A DNA stretch of 64,000 nucleotides, from contig NZ_QOAZ01000007.1 in assembly GCF_003574675.1 (NCBI RefSeq), forward strand, positions 62,001-126,000, in the 5' to 3' direction. The position numbers and the translations under genes are program-made. Origin of the DNA: Azohydromonas sediminis (GTDB taxonomy: Bacteria > Pseudomonadota > Gammaproteobacteria > Burkholderiales > Burkholderiaceae_C). Positions 25,750-35,807 of the stretch are shown one piece after another (within the stretch, counting starts at the first letter, position 1; each line of letters begins with the position of its first letter). The notes under the pieces were generated by a model that searched no databases, was not told the DNA's origin, and saw nothing but the letters and a program-made list of their open reading frames with translations.

Positions 25750-26730
25750 TCAGTCGATCCGCACGACGATGCGCCCGCGCACCTGCCCGTTCATCAGCCG
25801 CTGCGCCGCGTCAACGACGTCGGCCAGGCCGATCTCCTGCGTCATCGACTCGAGCAGCGCCGCATCGAGGTCGCGCGCCAGCCGCTGCCAGGCCTCGCGC
25901 CGGCGCGGCATCGGCGCCATCACGCTGTCGATGCCGGCCAGCGTGACGCCGCGCAGGATGAACGGCGCGACCGTGCCCGGCAGGTCCATGCCCTGCGCGA
26001 GGCCGCACGCGGCGACGACGCCGCCGTAGCGCGTCTGCGCGAGCGCGTTGACCAGCGTGTGCGAGCCCACCGCGTCGACGACGGCGGCCCAGCGCTCCTT
26101 CTGCAGCGGCTTGCCCGGCGCGGCGAGCTCGGCGCGGTCGATCACCGTCGCGGCACCAAGGCGGCGCAGGTAGTCGGCCTCGGCCGTCTTGCCGGTGGCC
26201 GCGGTCACGCGGTAGCCGAGCCTGGACAGCAGCGCGACGGCGACGCTGCCGACGCCGCCGGTGGCGCCGGTGACGAGCACGTCGCCGTCGCCGGGCTGCA
26301 CGCCGTGGCGCTCGAGCGCGAGCACGCACAGCATCGCGGTGTAGCCGGCGGTGCCGATCGCCATCGCCTGCCGCGGCGTGAACGCGGCCGGCAGCGGCAC
26401 GAGCCAGTCGCCCTTCAGGCGCGCGCGCTGCGCGAGGCACCCCCAGTGCGTCTCGCCGACGCCCCAGCCGTTGAGCACCACGCGGTCGCCGGGCTTCCAG
26501 TCGGGGTGTGTGCTCTCGAGCACGGTGCCCGCGCCGTCGATGCCGGGCACCATCGGCCACTGGCGCACGACGGGCGCCCGGTTCGTGATCGCGAGCCCGT
26601 CCTTGTAGTTCAGCGTCGAGTACTCGACGCCGAGCAGCACGTCGCCGGCGGGCAGTCGCGCGTCGTCGAGTTCGGTCAGCGCCGCGGTGACGCCGGCGTC
26701 GGTCTTGTCGAGCAGCAGGGCCTTGAACAT
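25750..26730 (-). CDS. acuI: Acrylyl-CoA reductase-like MDR oxidoreductase (AcuI/YhdH)
   Basis: The 326-residue protein begins [13 protein letters not shown] and contains [36 protein letters not shown] and the NADPH motif [11 protein letters not shown], all typical of AcuI/YhdH. The family reduces acrylyl-CoA to propionyl-CoA with NADPH. No dimethylsulfoniopropionate genes are nearby, so detoxification of acrylyl-CoA is the likely role. Confidence 0.88.
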   Translation of the reverse strand: MFKALLLDKTDAGVTAALTELDDARLPAGDVLLGVEYSTLNYKDGLAITNRAPVVRQWPMVPGIDGAGTVLESTHPDWKPGDRVVLNGWGVGETHWGCLAQRARLKGDWLVPLPAAFTPRQAMAIGTAGYTAMLCVLALERHGVQPGDGDVLVTGATGGVGSVAVALLSRLGYRVTAATGKTAEADYLRRLGAATVIDRAELAAPGKPLQKERWAAVVDAVGSHTLVNALAQTRYGGVVAACGLAQGMDLPGTVAPFILRGVTLAGIDSVMAPMPRRREAWQRLARDLDAALLESMTQEIGLADVVDAAQRLMNGQVRGRIVVRID

Positions 26731-26835
26731 CGGTGTCCTCCGGCGTGTCGCGGGGCTTTCGGAAGTGCGCGCAAGTCGCTGATTCTTCGCCACATTGCGG
26801 TGGCTAGAACGCACGGGTGCTGGTATTCTGCCGCG

Positions 26836-27405
26836 ATGGCGACGTGGCAGGCGGCTCTCGTGTCGGGCATTGCACTGGTGCTCGCCGGCTGCGCGTCCGC
26901 GCCGCGGCCGCCGGCGGCGGTGCCGGCCGCAGGCAGCACCGTCGCCGACGCGGCCGCGGCGCACCCGGGCCTGCCCGAGGTCGTGCTGGCGGCGATGAGC
27001 TTTCTCGACCGCCCCTACGTGCGCGCCGGCAACGGGGAGACCGGCTTCGACTGCAGCGGCTTCACACGCCACGTGTTCGACATCGCCGCCGGCGTGCAGC
27101 TGCCGCGCCGCGCGCACGAGCAGGCGCACGCGAGCGGGCTCGTCGGCGTGCCGCGCGATGCCCTGCGCCCCGGCGACCTGGTGTTCTTCAACACGCTGCA
27201 GCGCCCGTTCTCGCACGTGGGCGTCTACATCGGCGAGCACCGCTTCATCCATGCGCCGCGCGTCGGCGCGCAGGTGCGCATCGAGGACATGCGCGTGGAC
27301 TACTGGGCGCGCCGCTTCGACGGCGCCCGCCGCGCCGTGCTCGGCGGCGCCGAGCGACTCGTGCGCGCCGAGCCGGCGCTCGCCCCTGCCGCCGACAGGC
27401 CCTGA
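26836..27405 (+). CDS. NlpC/P60 lipoprotein endopeptidase
   Basis: The 189-residue protein has a lipobox LAGC (Cys19) and a C-terminal NlpC/P60 domain. The catalytic cysteine is in FDCSGF, the histidine in SHVGVY, and HAPR supplies the third polar position. It should cut peptide cross-links in peptidoglycan, anchored in the outer membrane. The ATG at 26836 is set by the signal peptide. Confidence 0.88.
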   Translation: MATWQAALVSGIALVLAGCASAPRPPAAVPAAGSTVADAAAAHPGLPEVVLAAMSFLDRPYVRAGNGETGFDCSGFTRHVFDIAAGVQLPRRAHEQAHASGLVGVPRDALRPGDLVFFNTLQRPFSHVGVYIGEHRFIHAPRVGAQVRIEDMRVDYWARRFDGARRAVLGGAERLVRAEPALAPAADRP

Positions 27406-27452
27406 GGCGCACCGCCGCGCCGGCGCCGGGCCGCAACGGCACAATCTGCCGC

Positions 27453-28577
27453 ATGGCCGAACGCACGATCCCGATCGCCGACCAGCGCCACGCCGCCGCG
27501 GTGCCCGCGATTCCCGCCGTGCTGCAGCCGCCGAGCGGGCTGCTCGCCGACCGCCTGGGCCGGCCGCTGCGCGACCTGCGCATCTCGGTGACCGACCGCT
27601 GCAACTTCCGCTGCAGCTATTGCATGCCCAAGGAGATCTTCGACGGCAGCTACCCGTTCCTGCCGCACGCGTCGCTGCTCAGTTTCGAGGAGATCACGCG
27701 GCTGGCGCGCATCTTCGTCGCGCACGGCGTGCGCAAGATCCGGCTGACCGGCGGCGAGCCGCTGCTGCGCAAGAACCTCGAGACGCTGGTCGCGATGCTC
27801 GCCGAGCTGCGCACGCCCGACGGCGAACCGCTGGACCTGACGCTGACGACCAACGCGACGCTGCTGGCCAAGAAGGCGCGCGCACTCAAGGACGCCGGGC
27901 TGCAGCGCGTGACGGTGAGCCTCGACGCGCTCGACGACGCGGTGTTCCGCGCGATGAACGACGTCGACTTCCCGGTGGCCGGCGTGCTCGACGGCATCTA
28001 CGCGGCGATGCGCGCCGGGCTCGGGCCGGTCAAGGTCAACATGGTCGTCAAGCGCGGCACCAACGACGGCGAGATCGTGCCGATGGCGCGCTTCTTCCGC
28101 GACCACTACGACGGGCGCGTTGTGCTGCGCTTCATCGAGTTCATGGACGTCGGCAACACCAACGGCTGGCGCATGGACCACGTGCTGCCGTCGGCGCAGG
28201 TGCTGGAGCGCATCGACCGCGTGTTCCCGCTCGAGCCAGTCGAGCCCAACTACACCGGCGAGACCGCCGAGCGCTGGCGCTACCGCGACGGCCGCGGCGA
28301 GATCGGCCTGATCAGCAGCGTCACGCAGGCCTTCTGCCGCGACTGCAACCGCGCGCGGCTGTCGACCGAGGGCAAGCTGTACCTGTGCCTGTTCGCCACG
28401 CGCGGGCACGACCTGCGTGCGCTGCTGCGCAGCGGCGCGAGCGACGCGCAGATCGCCGGCGCGGTCGGCCTGATCTGGGCCGACCGCGACGACCGCTACT
28501 CGGAGCTGCGCAGCGCGGGCCAGGCGCCGCTGGCCAGCGGCGAGCGCAAGGTCGAGATGCACTACATCGGGGGCTGA
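27453..28577 (+). CDS. moaA: GTP 3',8-cyclase MoaA (molybdopterin synthesis)
   Basis: The 374-residue radical-SAM enzyme has the first cluster in [13 protein letters not shown], the GGEPLLR motif, and the second cluster in [19 protein letters not shown]. It ends in the required Gly-Gly (HYIGG). It converts GTP to 3',8-cyclo-7,8-dihydro-GTP, the first step of molybdenum and tungsten cofactor synthesis. The first 40 residues extend beyond the usual MoaA start. It leads an apparent operon with mobA and moeA, and its product is needed by the tungsten-type aldehyde oxidoreductase at the left edge. Confidence 0.95.
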   Translation: MAERTIPIADQRHAAAVPAIPAVLQPPSGLLADRLGRPLRDLRISVTDRCNFRCSYCMPKEIFDGSYPFLPHASLLSFEEITRLARIFVAHGVRKIRLTGGEPLLRKNLETLVAMLAELRTPDGEPLDLTLTTNATLLAKKARALKDAGLQRVTVSLDALDDAVFRAMNDVDFPVAGVLDGIYAAMRAGLGPVKVNMVVKRGTNDGEIVPMARFFRDHYDGRVVLRFIEFMDVGNTNGWRMDHVLPSAQVLERIDRVFPLEPVEPNYTGETAERWRYRDGRGEIGLISSVTQAFCRDCNRARLSTEGKLYLCLFATRGHDLRALLRSGASDAQIAGAVGLIWADRDDRYSELRSAGQAPLASGERKVEMHYIGG

Positions 28578-28579
28578 GC

Positions 28580-28888
28580 ATGTCGGTGTGGGACACGTGG
28601 CTCACGCGGCGCGTGCGCTGGCGCCTGCTGGCCTTCACGGCGGCGAGCTTCGCGCTGCCGTGGACGCTGGGCGAGTTCGCGAAGACGTTCTACCAGGCCG
28701 GGCTGCACGGCGACCCGGTGCGCAGCCAGCTGCTGATCGACTACATCGTGATCGGCGCGATCGTGTTTTCGCTGACGATGGTCGTCACCTACGCACTCGG
28801 CGCGTGGATCCACGGCGTCATGCGTGGCCCGCGCCACGACGGCGACCGCTTCCCCGACGCCAGCGGCGAGGCGCTGCGCGATGACTGA
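28580..28888 (+). CDS. Small two-helix membrane protein between moaA and mobA
   Basis: This 102-residue protein has two transmembrane segments (about 16-32 and 52-78) and charged ends. It lies 2 bases after moaA and overlaps the start of mobA by 8 bases. No family was recognised and a cofactor role is not implied beyond position. Confidence 0.62.
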   Translation: MSVWDTWLTRRVRWRLLAFTAASFALPWTLGEFAKTFYQAGLHGDPVRSQLLIDYIVIGAIVFSLTMVVTYALGAWIHGVMRGPRHDGDRFPDASGEALRDD

Positions 28889-29492
28889 GCCGGCGATCGA
28901 CCGCGCCGACGTCACCGGCCTGATCCTCGCCGGCGGCCGCGGCAGCCGCATGGGCGGCGTCGACAAGGGGCTGCAGAACCACCGCGGCATGCCGCTGGCG
29001 CTGCACGCGCTGTGGCGGCTGCAGCCGCAGGTCGGCCACATCATGATCAACGCCAACCGCAACCTCGGCGCCTACGAGTCGTTCGGCGTGCCGGTGTGGC
29101 CCGACGCGCTGCCCGACTTCGCCGGACCGCTGGCGGGCTTCCTCGCCGGGCTCGAGCACTGCGAGACGCCGTGGCTCGTCACGGTGCCGTGCGACACGCC
29201 CGACTTCCCCGCCGACCTCGTCGCGCGGCTGGGCGCCGCCGCGCTGCAGGCCGACGCCGAGATCGCGATGCCCACCGTGCGCGAGGACGACGGGCGCTGG
29301 CGCACGCAGCCGGTGTTCTGCCTGCTGCGCACGGCGCTGCTCGACAGCCTCGTGCGCTTCACGCACGACGGCGGGCGCAAGATCGACGCCTGGACCGCGC
29401 AGCACCGCACCGTCGAAGTGCCGTTCGACGACGCCCGCGCCTTCTTCAACGCCAACACGCTGGCCGATCTGCGCCAGCTGCAGACCCGCTGA
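28881..29492 (+). CDS. mobA: Molybdenum cofactor guanylyltransferase MobA
   Basis: The 203-residue nucleotidyltransferase has the signature [31 protein letters not shown] and [11 protein letters not shown]. It attaches GMP to molybdopterin to make the guanine dinucleotide cofactor. It sits between moaA and moeA on the same strand, which supports the assignment. Confidence 0.94.
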   Translation: MTEPAIDRADVTGLILAGGRGSRMGGVDKGLQNHRGMPLALHALWRLQPQVGHIMINANRNLGAYESFGVPVWPDALPDFAGPLAGFLAGLEHCETPWLVTVPCDTPDFPADLVARLGAAALQADAEIAMPTVREDDGRWRTQPVFCLLRTALLDSLVRFTHDGGRKIDAWTAQHRTVEVPFDDARAFFNANTLADLRQLQTR

Positions 29493-29499
29493 TCCGACG

Positions 29500-30786
29500 A
29501 TGAGTGCCACGCCGAGCCTCGAACAGATCGCCTCCTGCGTCGCCGGCTACGACCCGAACGCGCTGCCGGTGGCGCAGGCGCAGGAATTCATCGCGCGGCT
29601 CGTGCCGCGCGTCGAGGCCGTCGAGAGCGTCGCGATCCGCAGCGCGCTCGGGCGCGTGCTCGCGCGCGACGTCGTCTCGCCGATCGACGTGCCGGCGCAC
29701 GACAACGCGGCGATGGACGGCTACGCGCTGCGCGGCGCCGACCTCGCCGCCGACGGCGCGACGACGCTCGTCGTCGCTGGTACCGGTCTGGCCGGCGCGC
29801 AGTTCCAAGGTCCGGTGCCGCCCGGTCACTGCGTGCGCATCATGACCGGCGCCGTGATGCCCACCGGCCTGGACACCGTCGTGCCGCAGGAGTTCGCAAC
29901 GCTCGACGGCGACCGCGTCACGATCCCCGCCGGCGTCGTGCGCCCCGGCGACAACCGGCGGCTCAAGGGCGAGGACCTCGCGCGCGGCGAGGTGGCACTC
30001 GCCGCCGGGCGGCGGCTGACGCCGGCCGACCTCGGCCTGCTCGCGTCGCTCGGCCGCGCCGAGGTGCCGGTGTGGCGGCGGCTGCGCGTGGCGTTCTTCT
30101 CGACCGGCGACGAGCTGCGCTCGATCGGCGAGCCGCTCGACGAAGGCTGCGTCTACGACAGCAACCGCTACACGATCTGGGGCATGCTGCAGCGCCTGGG
30201 CGTCGACGTGATCGACATGGGCGTCGTGCGCGACGAGCCGGCCGCGCTGGAAGCGGCATTCCGCGCCGCGGCGGCGAGCGCCGACGCGGTGATCACGTCG
30301 GGCGGCGTCAGCGTCGGCGAGGCCGACCACACCAAGCGCATCATGAAGCAGCTCGGCGACGTGCTGTTCTGGAAGATCGCGATGCGCCCCGGCCGGCCGC
30401 TGGCGATCGGCCGCATCGCCGACGGCACGAAGGAGGCGATCCTGTTCGGCCTGCCGGGCAACCCGGTGGCGGTGATGGTGACCTTCTACGCCTTCGTGCG
30501 CGACGCGCTGCTGCAGATGATGGGCGCGGCGCCGCAGCCGCTGCCGATGCTGCGCGCCGCGTCGACGAGCGCGCTGCGCAAGAAGCCCGGGCGCACCGAG
30601 TACCAGCGCGGCATCGTCACGCGTGGCGCCGACGGCGGCTGGCAGGTCGCGATCACCGGCAGCCAGGGCAGCGGCATCCTGCGCAGCATGAGTGCGGCCA
30701 ACGGGCTCGTCGTGCTGCACCACGCGCAGGGCGACGTCGCGGCGGGCGAGTTCGTCGACGTCATTCCGTTCGACGGGCTGGTCTGA
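29500..30786 (+). CDS. moeA: Molybdopterin molybdenumtransferase MoeA
   Basis: The 428-residue protein has the MoeA/Glp domains: DVPAHDNAAMDGYALR near residue 70, MTGAVMPTGLDTVVPQE, the MogA-like domain with STGDELRSIG and TSGGVSVGEADHTK, and the C-terminal beta-barrel. It inserts molybdate into adenylated molybdopterin. It starts 7 bases after mobA. Confidence 0.95.
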   Translation: MSATPSLEQIASCVAGYDPNALPVAQAQEFIARLVPRVEAVESVAIRSALGRVLARDVVSPIDVPAHDNAAMDGYALRGADLAADGATTLVVAGTGLAGAQFQGPVPPGHCVRIMTGAVMPTGLDTVVPQEFATLDGDRVTIPAGVVRPGDNRRLKGEDLARGEVALAAGRRLTPADLGLLASLGRAEVPVWRRLRVAFFSTGDELRSIGEPLDEGCVYDSNRYTIWGMLQRLGVDVIDMGVVRDEPAALEAAFRAAAASADAVITSGGVSVGEADHTKRIMKQLGDVLFWKIAMRPGRPLAIGRIADGTKEAILFGLPGNPVAVMVTFYAFVRDALLQMMGAAPQPLPMLRAASTSALRKKPGRTEYQRGIVTRGADGGWQVAITGSQGSGILRSMSAANGLVVLHHAQGDVAAGEFVDVIPFDGLV

Positions 30787-30971
30787 GCCGCCGGCCGCGG
30801 CGCGCCCCCTCGACGCCGCGCCGCGACCTACACGCCGTTGCGACCGGTAACGGCTCGATGCGGCACATCCCCCTAGGATGACGAGACGGACGGCGGGCTG
30901 CCCCGACCTCCGCAGCGATGCGCGGCACGCCGCCGCGCGAGCCGATCCATCGAACGTTGGGAGGGCGATCC

Positions 30972-31901
30972 GTGTCGCTCGTGTTGATCACCGCCAGCGC
31001 CCGCCGCGCCTCACGCGTGCGCACGTTGTCGGCCGCCCGCGTCGCGGCGTGCGGCGTCGTCGCGGCCGTGGTGCTGCTCGGCACCGGTGCCACGCTCGGC
31101 TACCAGGTCGCGCGGTTCGAGCCGGCGGCGGCGCCCGCCGACGCGCAGCCGCACCCGTTCGCGCTCGAGCAGATCGGCGCCCTGTCGGCGCGGCTGTTTC
31201 GCCTCGAGAGCCAGGCCGCGCAGCTGGTGCAGCGGCTGGGCGAAGCCGCCGAGGCACCGACGCGCGTCAGGGAGCGCCGCGTGGCCGAGGAGCGCGCGCC
31301 GTCGTCGACGGCCGCCGCGACGCCGGCGAAGCCGGCTGCCGCAGCGACATCCGGCGAGACCGTACCGCCGCCCGGGCGCGGCGGCCCGCTGCTCGCCCCG
31401 CGCCCGAGCCCGGCACTCGACGTGCTCGACGCGCAGCTCGGGCAACTCGAGGACCGCATCGACCGCATGCTCGACGCCGTCGCGCAGCGCCAGTCGGACC
31501 TGATGCGGCTGCCGACCCTGATCCCGCTGCCCGAGGGCGAGCTCGTCTCGCCATTCGGCAACCGCTCCGACCCGATCACGTCGCGCCACGCGTTCCACGC
31601 CGGCGTCGACTTCGCGGCGCCGCACGGCACGCCGATCGTCGCGGCCGCCGGCGGCGTCGTCGACGTGGCCGGCTGGCACCCGGACTTCGGCTGGACGGTC
31701 GAGATCGAGCACGGCAACGGGCTGCGCACGCGCTATGCGCACGCGTCGAAGCTGCTCGTGCGGCGCGGCGACATCGTCACGCCGGGCGAGCGCATCGCGC
31801 TCGTCGGCTCGAGCGGGCGCTCGACGGGCCCGCACCTGCACTTCGAGGTGCTGCGCGCCGGCGTCGCGGTCGACCCGCGCCGCTATCTCGCGCAGCGCTG
31901 A
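30972..31901 (+). CDS. M23 family peptidoglycan endopeptidase, membrane-anchored
   Basis: The 309-residue protein has one N-terminal membrane helix (about 27-48), a coiled-coil/linker region with proline-alanine stretches, and a C-terminal M23 domain. Zinc and active-site motifs are HAGVDFAAPHGTP and HLHFEVLRAG, so it is probably active. The GTG start has a GGGAGGG ribosome-binding site. It is followed by a small coiled-coil membrane protein and a bactofilin, a combination used in other bacteria to localise cell-wall cutting for cell shape. Confidence 0.87.
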   Translation: MSLVLITASARRASRVRTLSAARVAACGVVAAVVLLGTGATLGYQVARFEPAAAPADAQPHPFALEQIGALSARLFRLESQAAQLVQRLGEAAEAPTRVRERRVAEERAPSSTAAATPAKPAAAATSGETVPPPGRGGPLLAPRPSPALDVLDAQLGQLEDRIDRMLDAVAQRQSDLMRLPTLIPLPEGELVSPFGNRSDPITSRHAFHAGVDFAAPHGTPIVAAAGGVVDVAGWHPDFGWTVEIEHGNGLRTRYAHASKLLVRRGDIVTPGERIALVGSSGRSTGPHLHFEVLRAGVAVDPRRYLAQR

Positions 31902-31910
31902 GACCGCGCG

Positions 31911-32246
31911 ATGCTGGGCCTGCGCCGGCTGCCACGGGACCTGACGCGCTCGCCGCTCGTCGTCGCCGCACCGACGCGACGCGGCGGCGCATGGGCCGCG
32001 CTGGCGGCCGCGGCGTTGCTGGGGTTCGGCGCCGCGCTGGCGCTGCCACACGTCGTGCCCGCCGCCGACGGCATCGACCCGGCCGTGCACTGGCAGCACC
32101 TGGCCGAACAGCACCGCCTCGCGCTCGACCTCGCGCGTGCGCGCGCGCAGGAGCTCGAGCGCCAGATCGACGCGCTGAACCAGCGCGTCGGCGAATGCCG
32201 CGACGAGCTGACGTTCTTCCGCCAGGCGCGCGAAGGCAGGCGCTGA
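31911..32246 (+). CDS. Small membrane protein with coiled coil between peptidase and bactofilin
   Basis: The 111-residue protein has one transmembrane helix (about residues 28-48) and a C-terminal heptad-rich helix (RARAQELERQIDALNQRV). It lies 9 bases after the M23 gene and 10 before the bactofilin gene. It probably links the peptidase and bactofilin at the inner membrane; this is inference from context. Confidence 0.68.
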   Translation: MLGLRRLPRDLTRSPLVVAAPTRRGGAWAALAAAALLGFGAALALPHVVPAADGIDPAVHWQHLAEQHRLALDLARARAQELERQIDALNQRVGECRDELTFFRQAREGRR

Positions 32247-32256
32247 GGAGCCCACG

Positions 32257-32706
32257 ATGTTCGGCAAGCCGCGACCGAAACCGGCGATCAAACTCACGCA
32301 GCTGTCCAGCCTCGTCGCCGCCGGCGTCGAAGTCGACGGCGACGTCGTCTTCACCGGCGGGCTGCGCATCGACGGGCACGTGCGCGGACAGGTCTGCGGG
32401 CGCAGCCAGGGCGGCGAGGCGCCGGCGCTGCTCGTGCTGTCGGACACCGGTCACGTCGAGGGCCGCGTGCGCTGCGGCCACGCGCTGATCAACGGCCGCG
32501 TCAGTGGCGACCTCGACGTCGAGCACTACGTCGAGCTGCAGGCCGGCGCGCGCGTCACCGGCACGGTGCGCTACCGCCAGCTGCAGATCGACGTCGGCGC
32601 CGTCGTCGAGGGTCAGCTGGTGCACCTCGGCGCCGCCGACGCGGCGGGCGCGGGCAACGTCGTCGAGCTGGTCCCCGACGCGCAAGCCGGCGGCGAGCGC
32701 CGCTGA
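32257..32706 (+). CDS. Bactofilin family cytoskeletal protein
   Basis: The 149-residue protein has a beta-helical bactofilin core with repeating hydrophobic-glycine turns, including GLRIDGHVRGQV, LINGRVSGDLDVEHYVEL and ARVTGTVRYRQLQI. Bactofilins polymerise and position envelope enzymes such as the M23 peptidase encoded two genes upstream. It converges with the RND efflux operon 16 bases away. Confidence 0.9.
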   Translation: MFGKPRPKPAIKLTQLSSLVAAGVEVDGDVVFTGGLRIDGHVRGQVCGRSQGGEAPALLVLSDTGHVEGRVRCGHALINGRVSGDLDVEHYVELQAGARVTGTVRYRQLQIDVGAVVEGQLVHLGAADAAGAGNVVELVPDAQAGGERR

Positions 32707-32722
32707 CGCGGCGGGCGCCGCA

Positions 32723-35700
32723 TCAGGCCTTCGCGGCCTCGGTGCCGGCCTCGGGCGTCGTGATCTCGCCCGGGATGCGCCTGCGCGCGAGCAGCGTGTA
32801 GACGGTGGGCACGACGAAGACCGTCAGCAGCGTGCCCACCGTCATGCCGCCGACGATGACCCAGCCGATCTGCTGCCGGCTCTCGGCGCCGGCGCCGGTG
32901 GCCAGCGCCAGCGGCACGGCACCGAGCACCATCGCGCCGGTGGTCATCAGGATCGGGCGCAGGCGCAGCGTCGCCGCCTCGACGGTGGCGCTCATCACGT
33001 CGTGGCCCGCGCGGCGCAGCTGGTTGGCGAACTCGACGATCAGGATGCCGTGCTTGGTGATCAGGCCGATCAGCGTGATCAGCCCGATCTGCGAATAGAC
33101 GTTGAGCGTGCCGCCGCTCCACTGCAGCGCCGCCAGCGCACCGACGATCGACAGCGGCACCGACAGCACGATGATGAACGGGTCGATGAAGCTCTCGAAC
33201 TGCGCGGCGAGCACGAGGTAGATGAACAGCAGCGCGAGCACGAACACGATGCCCAGCGCCCCCGACGACGCGCGGAACTCGCGGCTGACGCCGTTGAGCT
33301 CGGTCTGGTAGCCCGGCGGCAGCACCTGGCGCGCCGTCTCGTCCATGAACTGCAGCGCCTGCCCGAGCGAGTAGCCCGGCGCGAGGTTGGCGGTGATCGT
33401 CACCGAGCGGCGCTGGTTGAAGTGGTTCAGCTCGCGCGGGCTGACCGACTCGCGCACCTTCACGAGCGCGGCCAGCGGCACCATCTCGCCGCTGCGCGCG
33501 CGCACGAACAGGCGGTCGATGTCCTGCGGCGTCGCGCGGCCGCTGGCCGCGGTCTGGACGACGACGTCGTACTGGTCGGCGCCGCGCTTGTAGCGCGTGA
33601 CGTTGCGCCCGCCGAGCATCGTCTCGACGGTGCGCGCGACCGCGTCGACGCTGACGCCGAGGTCGGCCGCACGCTCGCGGTCGACCTCGAGGAACAGCTC
33701 GGGTTTGTTCAGCCGCAGGTCGATGTCGGGCTGCTGGATGCCGGGGTTCTTCGCCATCTCGGCGAGCATGCGCTGCGCGACGCGCGCGAGGTTCTCGTAG
33801 CTGTCGCTGGTCAGGATGACGTACTCGAGCGGACGCGAGCGGAAGCCCTGCCCGAGGCTCGGCGGCGTGACCGGGAACGCCGTCACGCCGGGCAGCTGCA
33901 TGAACTGCGGCAGCAGCTCGCGCGCGATGTCGGTCGTCTTGCGCGCGCGCTCGTCCCAGTCGACGGTGCGCATCACGACGAAGCCCTGCGAGACCTGCGG
34001 GTTGCCGGCGATCGCGAACACGCGGTCGAACTCGGGCACGCCGGCGGCGATGCCCTCGATGGCCTCGAGGTAGCGCGAGGTGTACTCCAGCGTCGCGCCG
34101 TCGGGCGCGCTGACGATCGACAGCAAGACGCCGCGGTCCTCGATCGGCGACAGTTCGCTCTTCGCGTTGACGAACAGCCACCAGCTGCCCGCGCCGGCGG
34201 CCACCATCACGAGCAGCACGGCCCAGCGCTGGCGCAGCGCGACGCGCAGCACGCGCGCGTAGCCGCGGCCCAGCGCGGCCAGTCCGCGCTCGATGCCGCG
34301 ATTGAACCAGCCGGGGTTCGGGTCGTGGCGCAGCAGCTTGCTGCACATCATCGGCGACAGCGTCAGCGCGACGAAGCCCGACACCAGCACCGCGCCGGCC
34401 AGCGTCAGGGCGAACTCGGTGAACAGCCGCCCGGTGCGCCCCGGCGTGAACGCCAGCGGCGCGTAGACGGCCGCCAGCGTCAGCGTCATCGCGACGATCG
34501 CGAAGCTGATCTCGCGCGCGCCCTTGAGCGCCGCCTGGAACGGCGCCATGCCCTCTTCGATGTGGCGGTAGATGTTCTCGAGCACGACGATCGCATCGTC
34601 GACGACGAGCCCGATCGCCAGCACGAGCGCGAGCAGCGTCAGCGTGTTGATCGTGAAGCCGGCGGCGGCCATGATCGCGAAGGCGCCGATCAGGCTGACC
34701 GGGATCGTCACCAGCGGAATGATCGACGCGCGCACCGTGCGCAGGAACAGGAACACGACGAGCGCGACGAGCACGACGGCCTCGGCGATCGTCGTGTAGA
34801 CGCTGCGCACGCTGCGGTCGATGAACACCGACAGGTCGTTGGCGAGCACGACGTCGACGCTGGGCGGCAGCTCCTCGCGCAGCCGCGGGATCATCTCGCG
34901 CACGCCGGCCGCGACCTCGAGCGGGTTGGCCGTCGCGTTGCGGATCACGCCGGTCGACACCGACGTGACGCCGTTCAGCCGCGTGCTGCTGCGCTCGCTG
35001 GCGGGCGCCTCCTCGATGCGCGCGACGTCGCGCAGCCGCACGATGAAGCCGTTGGCGTTGCGCAGCACCACGTCGCCGAACTGTGCCGGCGTCGCGAGCT
35101 CGGTGCGCGACGTCACGCTGAACTCGCGCTGCGTGCTCTCGATGCGCCCCGCGGGCACCTCGAGGTTCTGCCGGCGCAGTGCGTCCTCGACGTCCTGCAC
35201 CGTCAGCTGGTAGGCCGCGAGCGCCTCGGGGTCGAGCCACACGCGCATCGCCGGCACGCGCTCGCCGTACAGGCGCACGTCGGCCACGCCCGGCACCGTC
35301 TGCAGCCGCGGCTTGACGATGCGGTTGACGAGGTCGGTGATCTCGAGCGCCGACATCGTCTGGCTCGGGAACGCGAGCCAGATCGTCGGCGTCGCGTCGG
35401 CTTCGACCTTCGAGATCACCGGCTCGTCGGCGGCGTCGGGCAGGCGGCCGCGCACCCGCGCGACCTTGTCGCGCACCTCGGCGGCGGCGGCGTCGGGGTC
35501 GCGGTCGAGCTTGAAGCGCACCGTGATCTGGCTGTTCTCGGCGCGCGAGATCGAGGTCACGATGTCGACACCCTCGATGCCGGCGATCGAATCCTCGAGC
35601 GGCTTGGTCACCGTCGACTCGATGACCTCCGACGACGCGCCGACCAGCCGCGTGCTGACGGTGACCACCGGCTCGTCGATGCGCGGGTACTCGCGCACCG

Positions 35701-35797
35701 TCAGGCGCTCGAACGAGACCAGCCCGATCAGCACGAGCAGCAGCGACATCACGGTGGCGAGCACCGGGCGGCGGATCGACGTTTCGGAGATGCGCAT
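32723..35797 (-). CDS. RND efflux transporter permease, HAE1 family
   Basis: The 1024-residue protein has twelve transmembrane helices and the proton-relay signature GLVVDDAIVVLENIYRHIEE in helix four. It begins with RISETSIRRPVLATVMSLLL, typical of the multidrug group. It exports drugs or hydrophobic compounds through a tripartite pump. The membrane fusion protein gene lies 10 bases upstream; no outer-membrane channel gene is adjacent, so TolC-type partners are elsewhere. Confidence 0.92.
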   Translation of the reverse strand: MRISETSIRRPVLATVMSLLLVLIGLVSFERLTVREYPRIDEPVVTVSTRLVGASSEVIESTVTKPLEDSIAGIEGVDIVTSISRAENSQITVRFKLDRDPDAAAAEVRDKVARVRGRLPDAADEPVISKVEADATPTIWLAFPSQTMSALEITDLVNRIVKPRLQTVPGVADVRLYGERVPAMRVWLDPEALAAYQLTVQDVEDALRRQNLEVPAGRIESTQREFSVTSRTELATPAQFGDVVLRNANGFIVRLRDVARIEEAPASERSSTRLNGVTSVSTGVIRNATANPLEVAAGVREMIPRLREELPPSVDVVLANDLSVFIDRSVRSVYTTIAEAVVLVALVVFLFLRTVRASIIPLVTIPVSLIGAFAIMAAAGFTINTLTLLALVLAIGLVVDDAIVVLENIYRHIEEGMAPFQAALKGAREISFAIVAMTLTLAAVYAPLAFTPGRTGRLFTEFALTLAGAVLVSGFVALTLSPMMCSKLLRHDPNPGWFNRGIERGLAALGRGYARVLRVALRQRWAVLLVMVAAGAGSWWLFVNAKSELSPIEDRGVLLSIVSAPDGATLEYTSRYLEAIEGIAAGVPEFDRVFAIAGNPQVSQGFVVMRTVDWDERARKTTDIARELLPQFMQLPGVTAFPVTPPSLGQGFRSRPLEYVILTSDSYENLARVAQRMLAEMAKNPGIQQPDIDLRLNKPELFLEVDRERAADLGVSVDAVARTVETMLGGRNVTRYKRGADQYDVVVQTAASGRATPQDIDRLFVRARSGEMVPLAALVKVRESVSPRELNHFNQRRSVTITANLAPGYSLGQALQFMDETARQVLPPGYQTELNGVSREFRASSGALGIVFVLALLFIYLVLAAQFESFIDPFIIVLSVPLSIVGALAALQWSGGTLNVYSQIGLITLIGLITKHGILIVEFANQLRRAGHDVMSATVEAATLRLRPILMTTGAMVLGAVPLALATGAGAESRQQIGWVIVGGMTVGTLLTVFVVPTVYTLLARRRIPGEITTPEAGTEAAKA

Positions 35798-35807
35798 CGC
35801 CGTGCCC

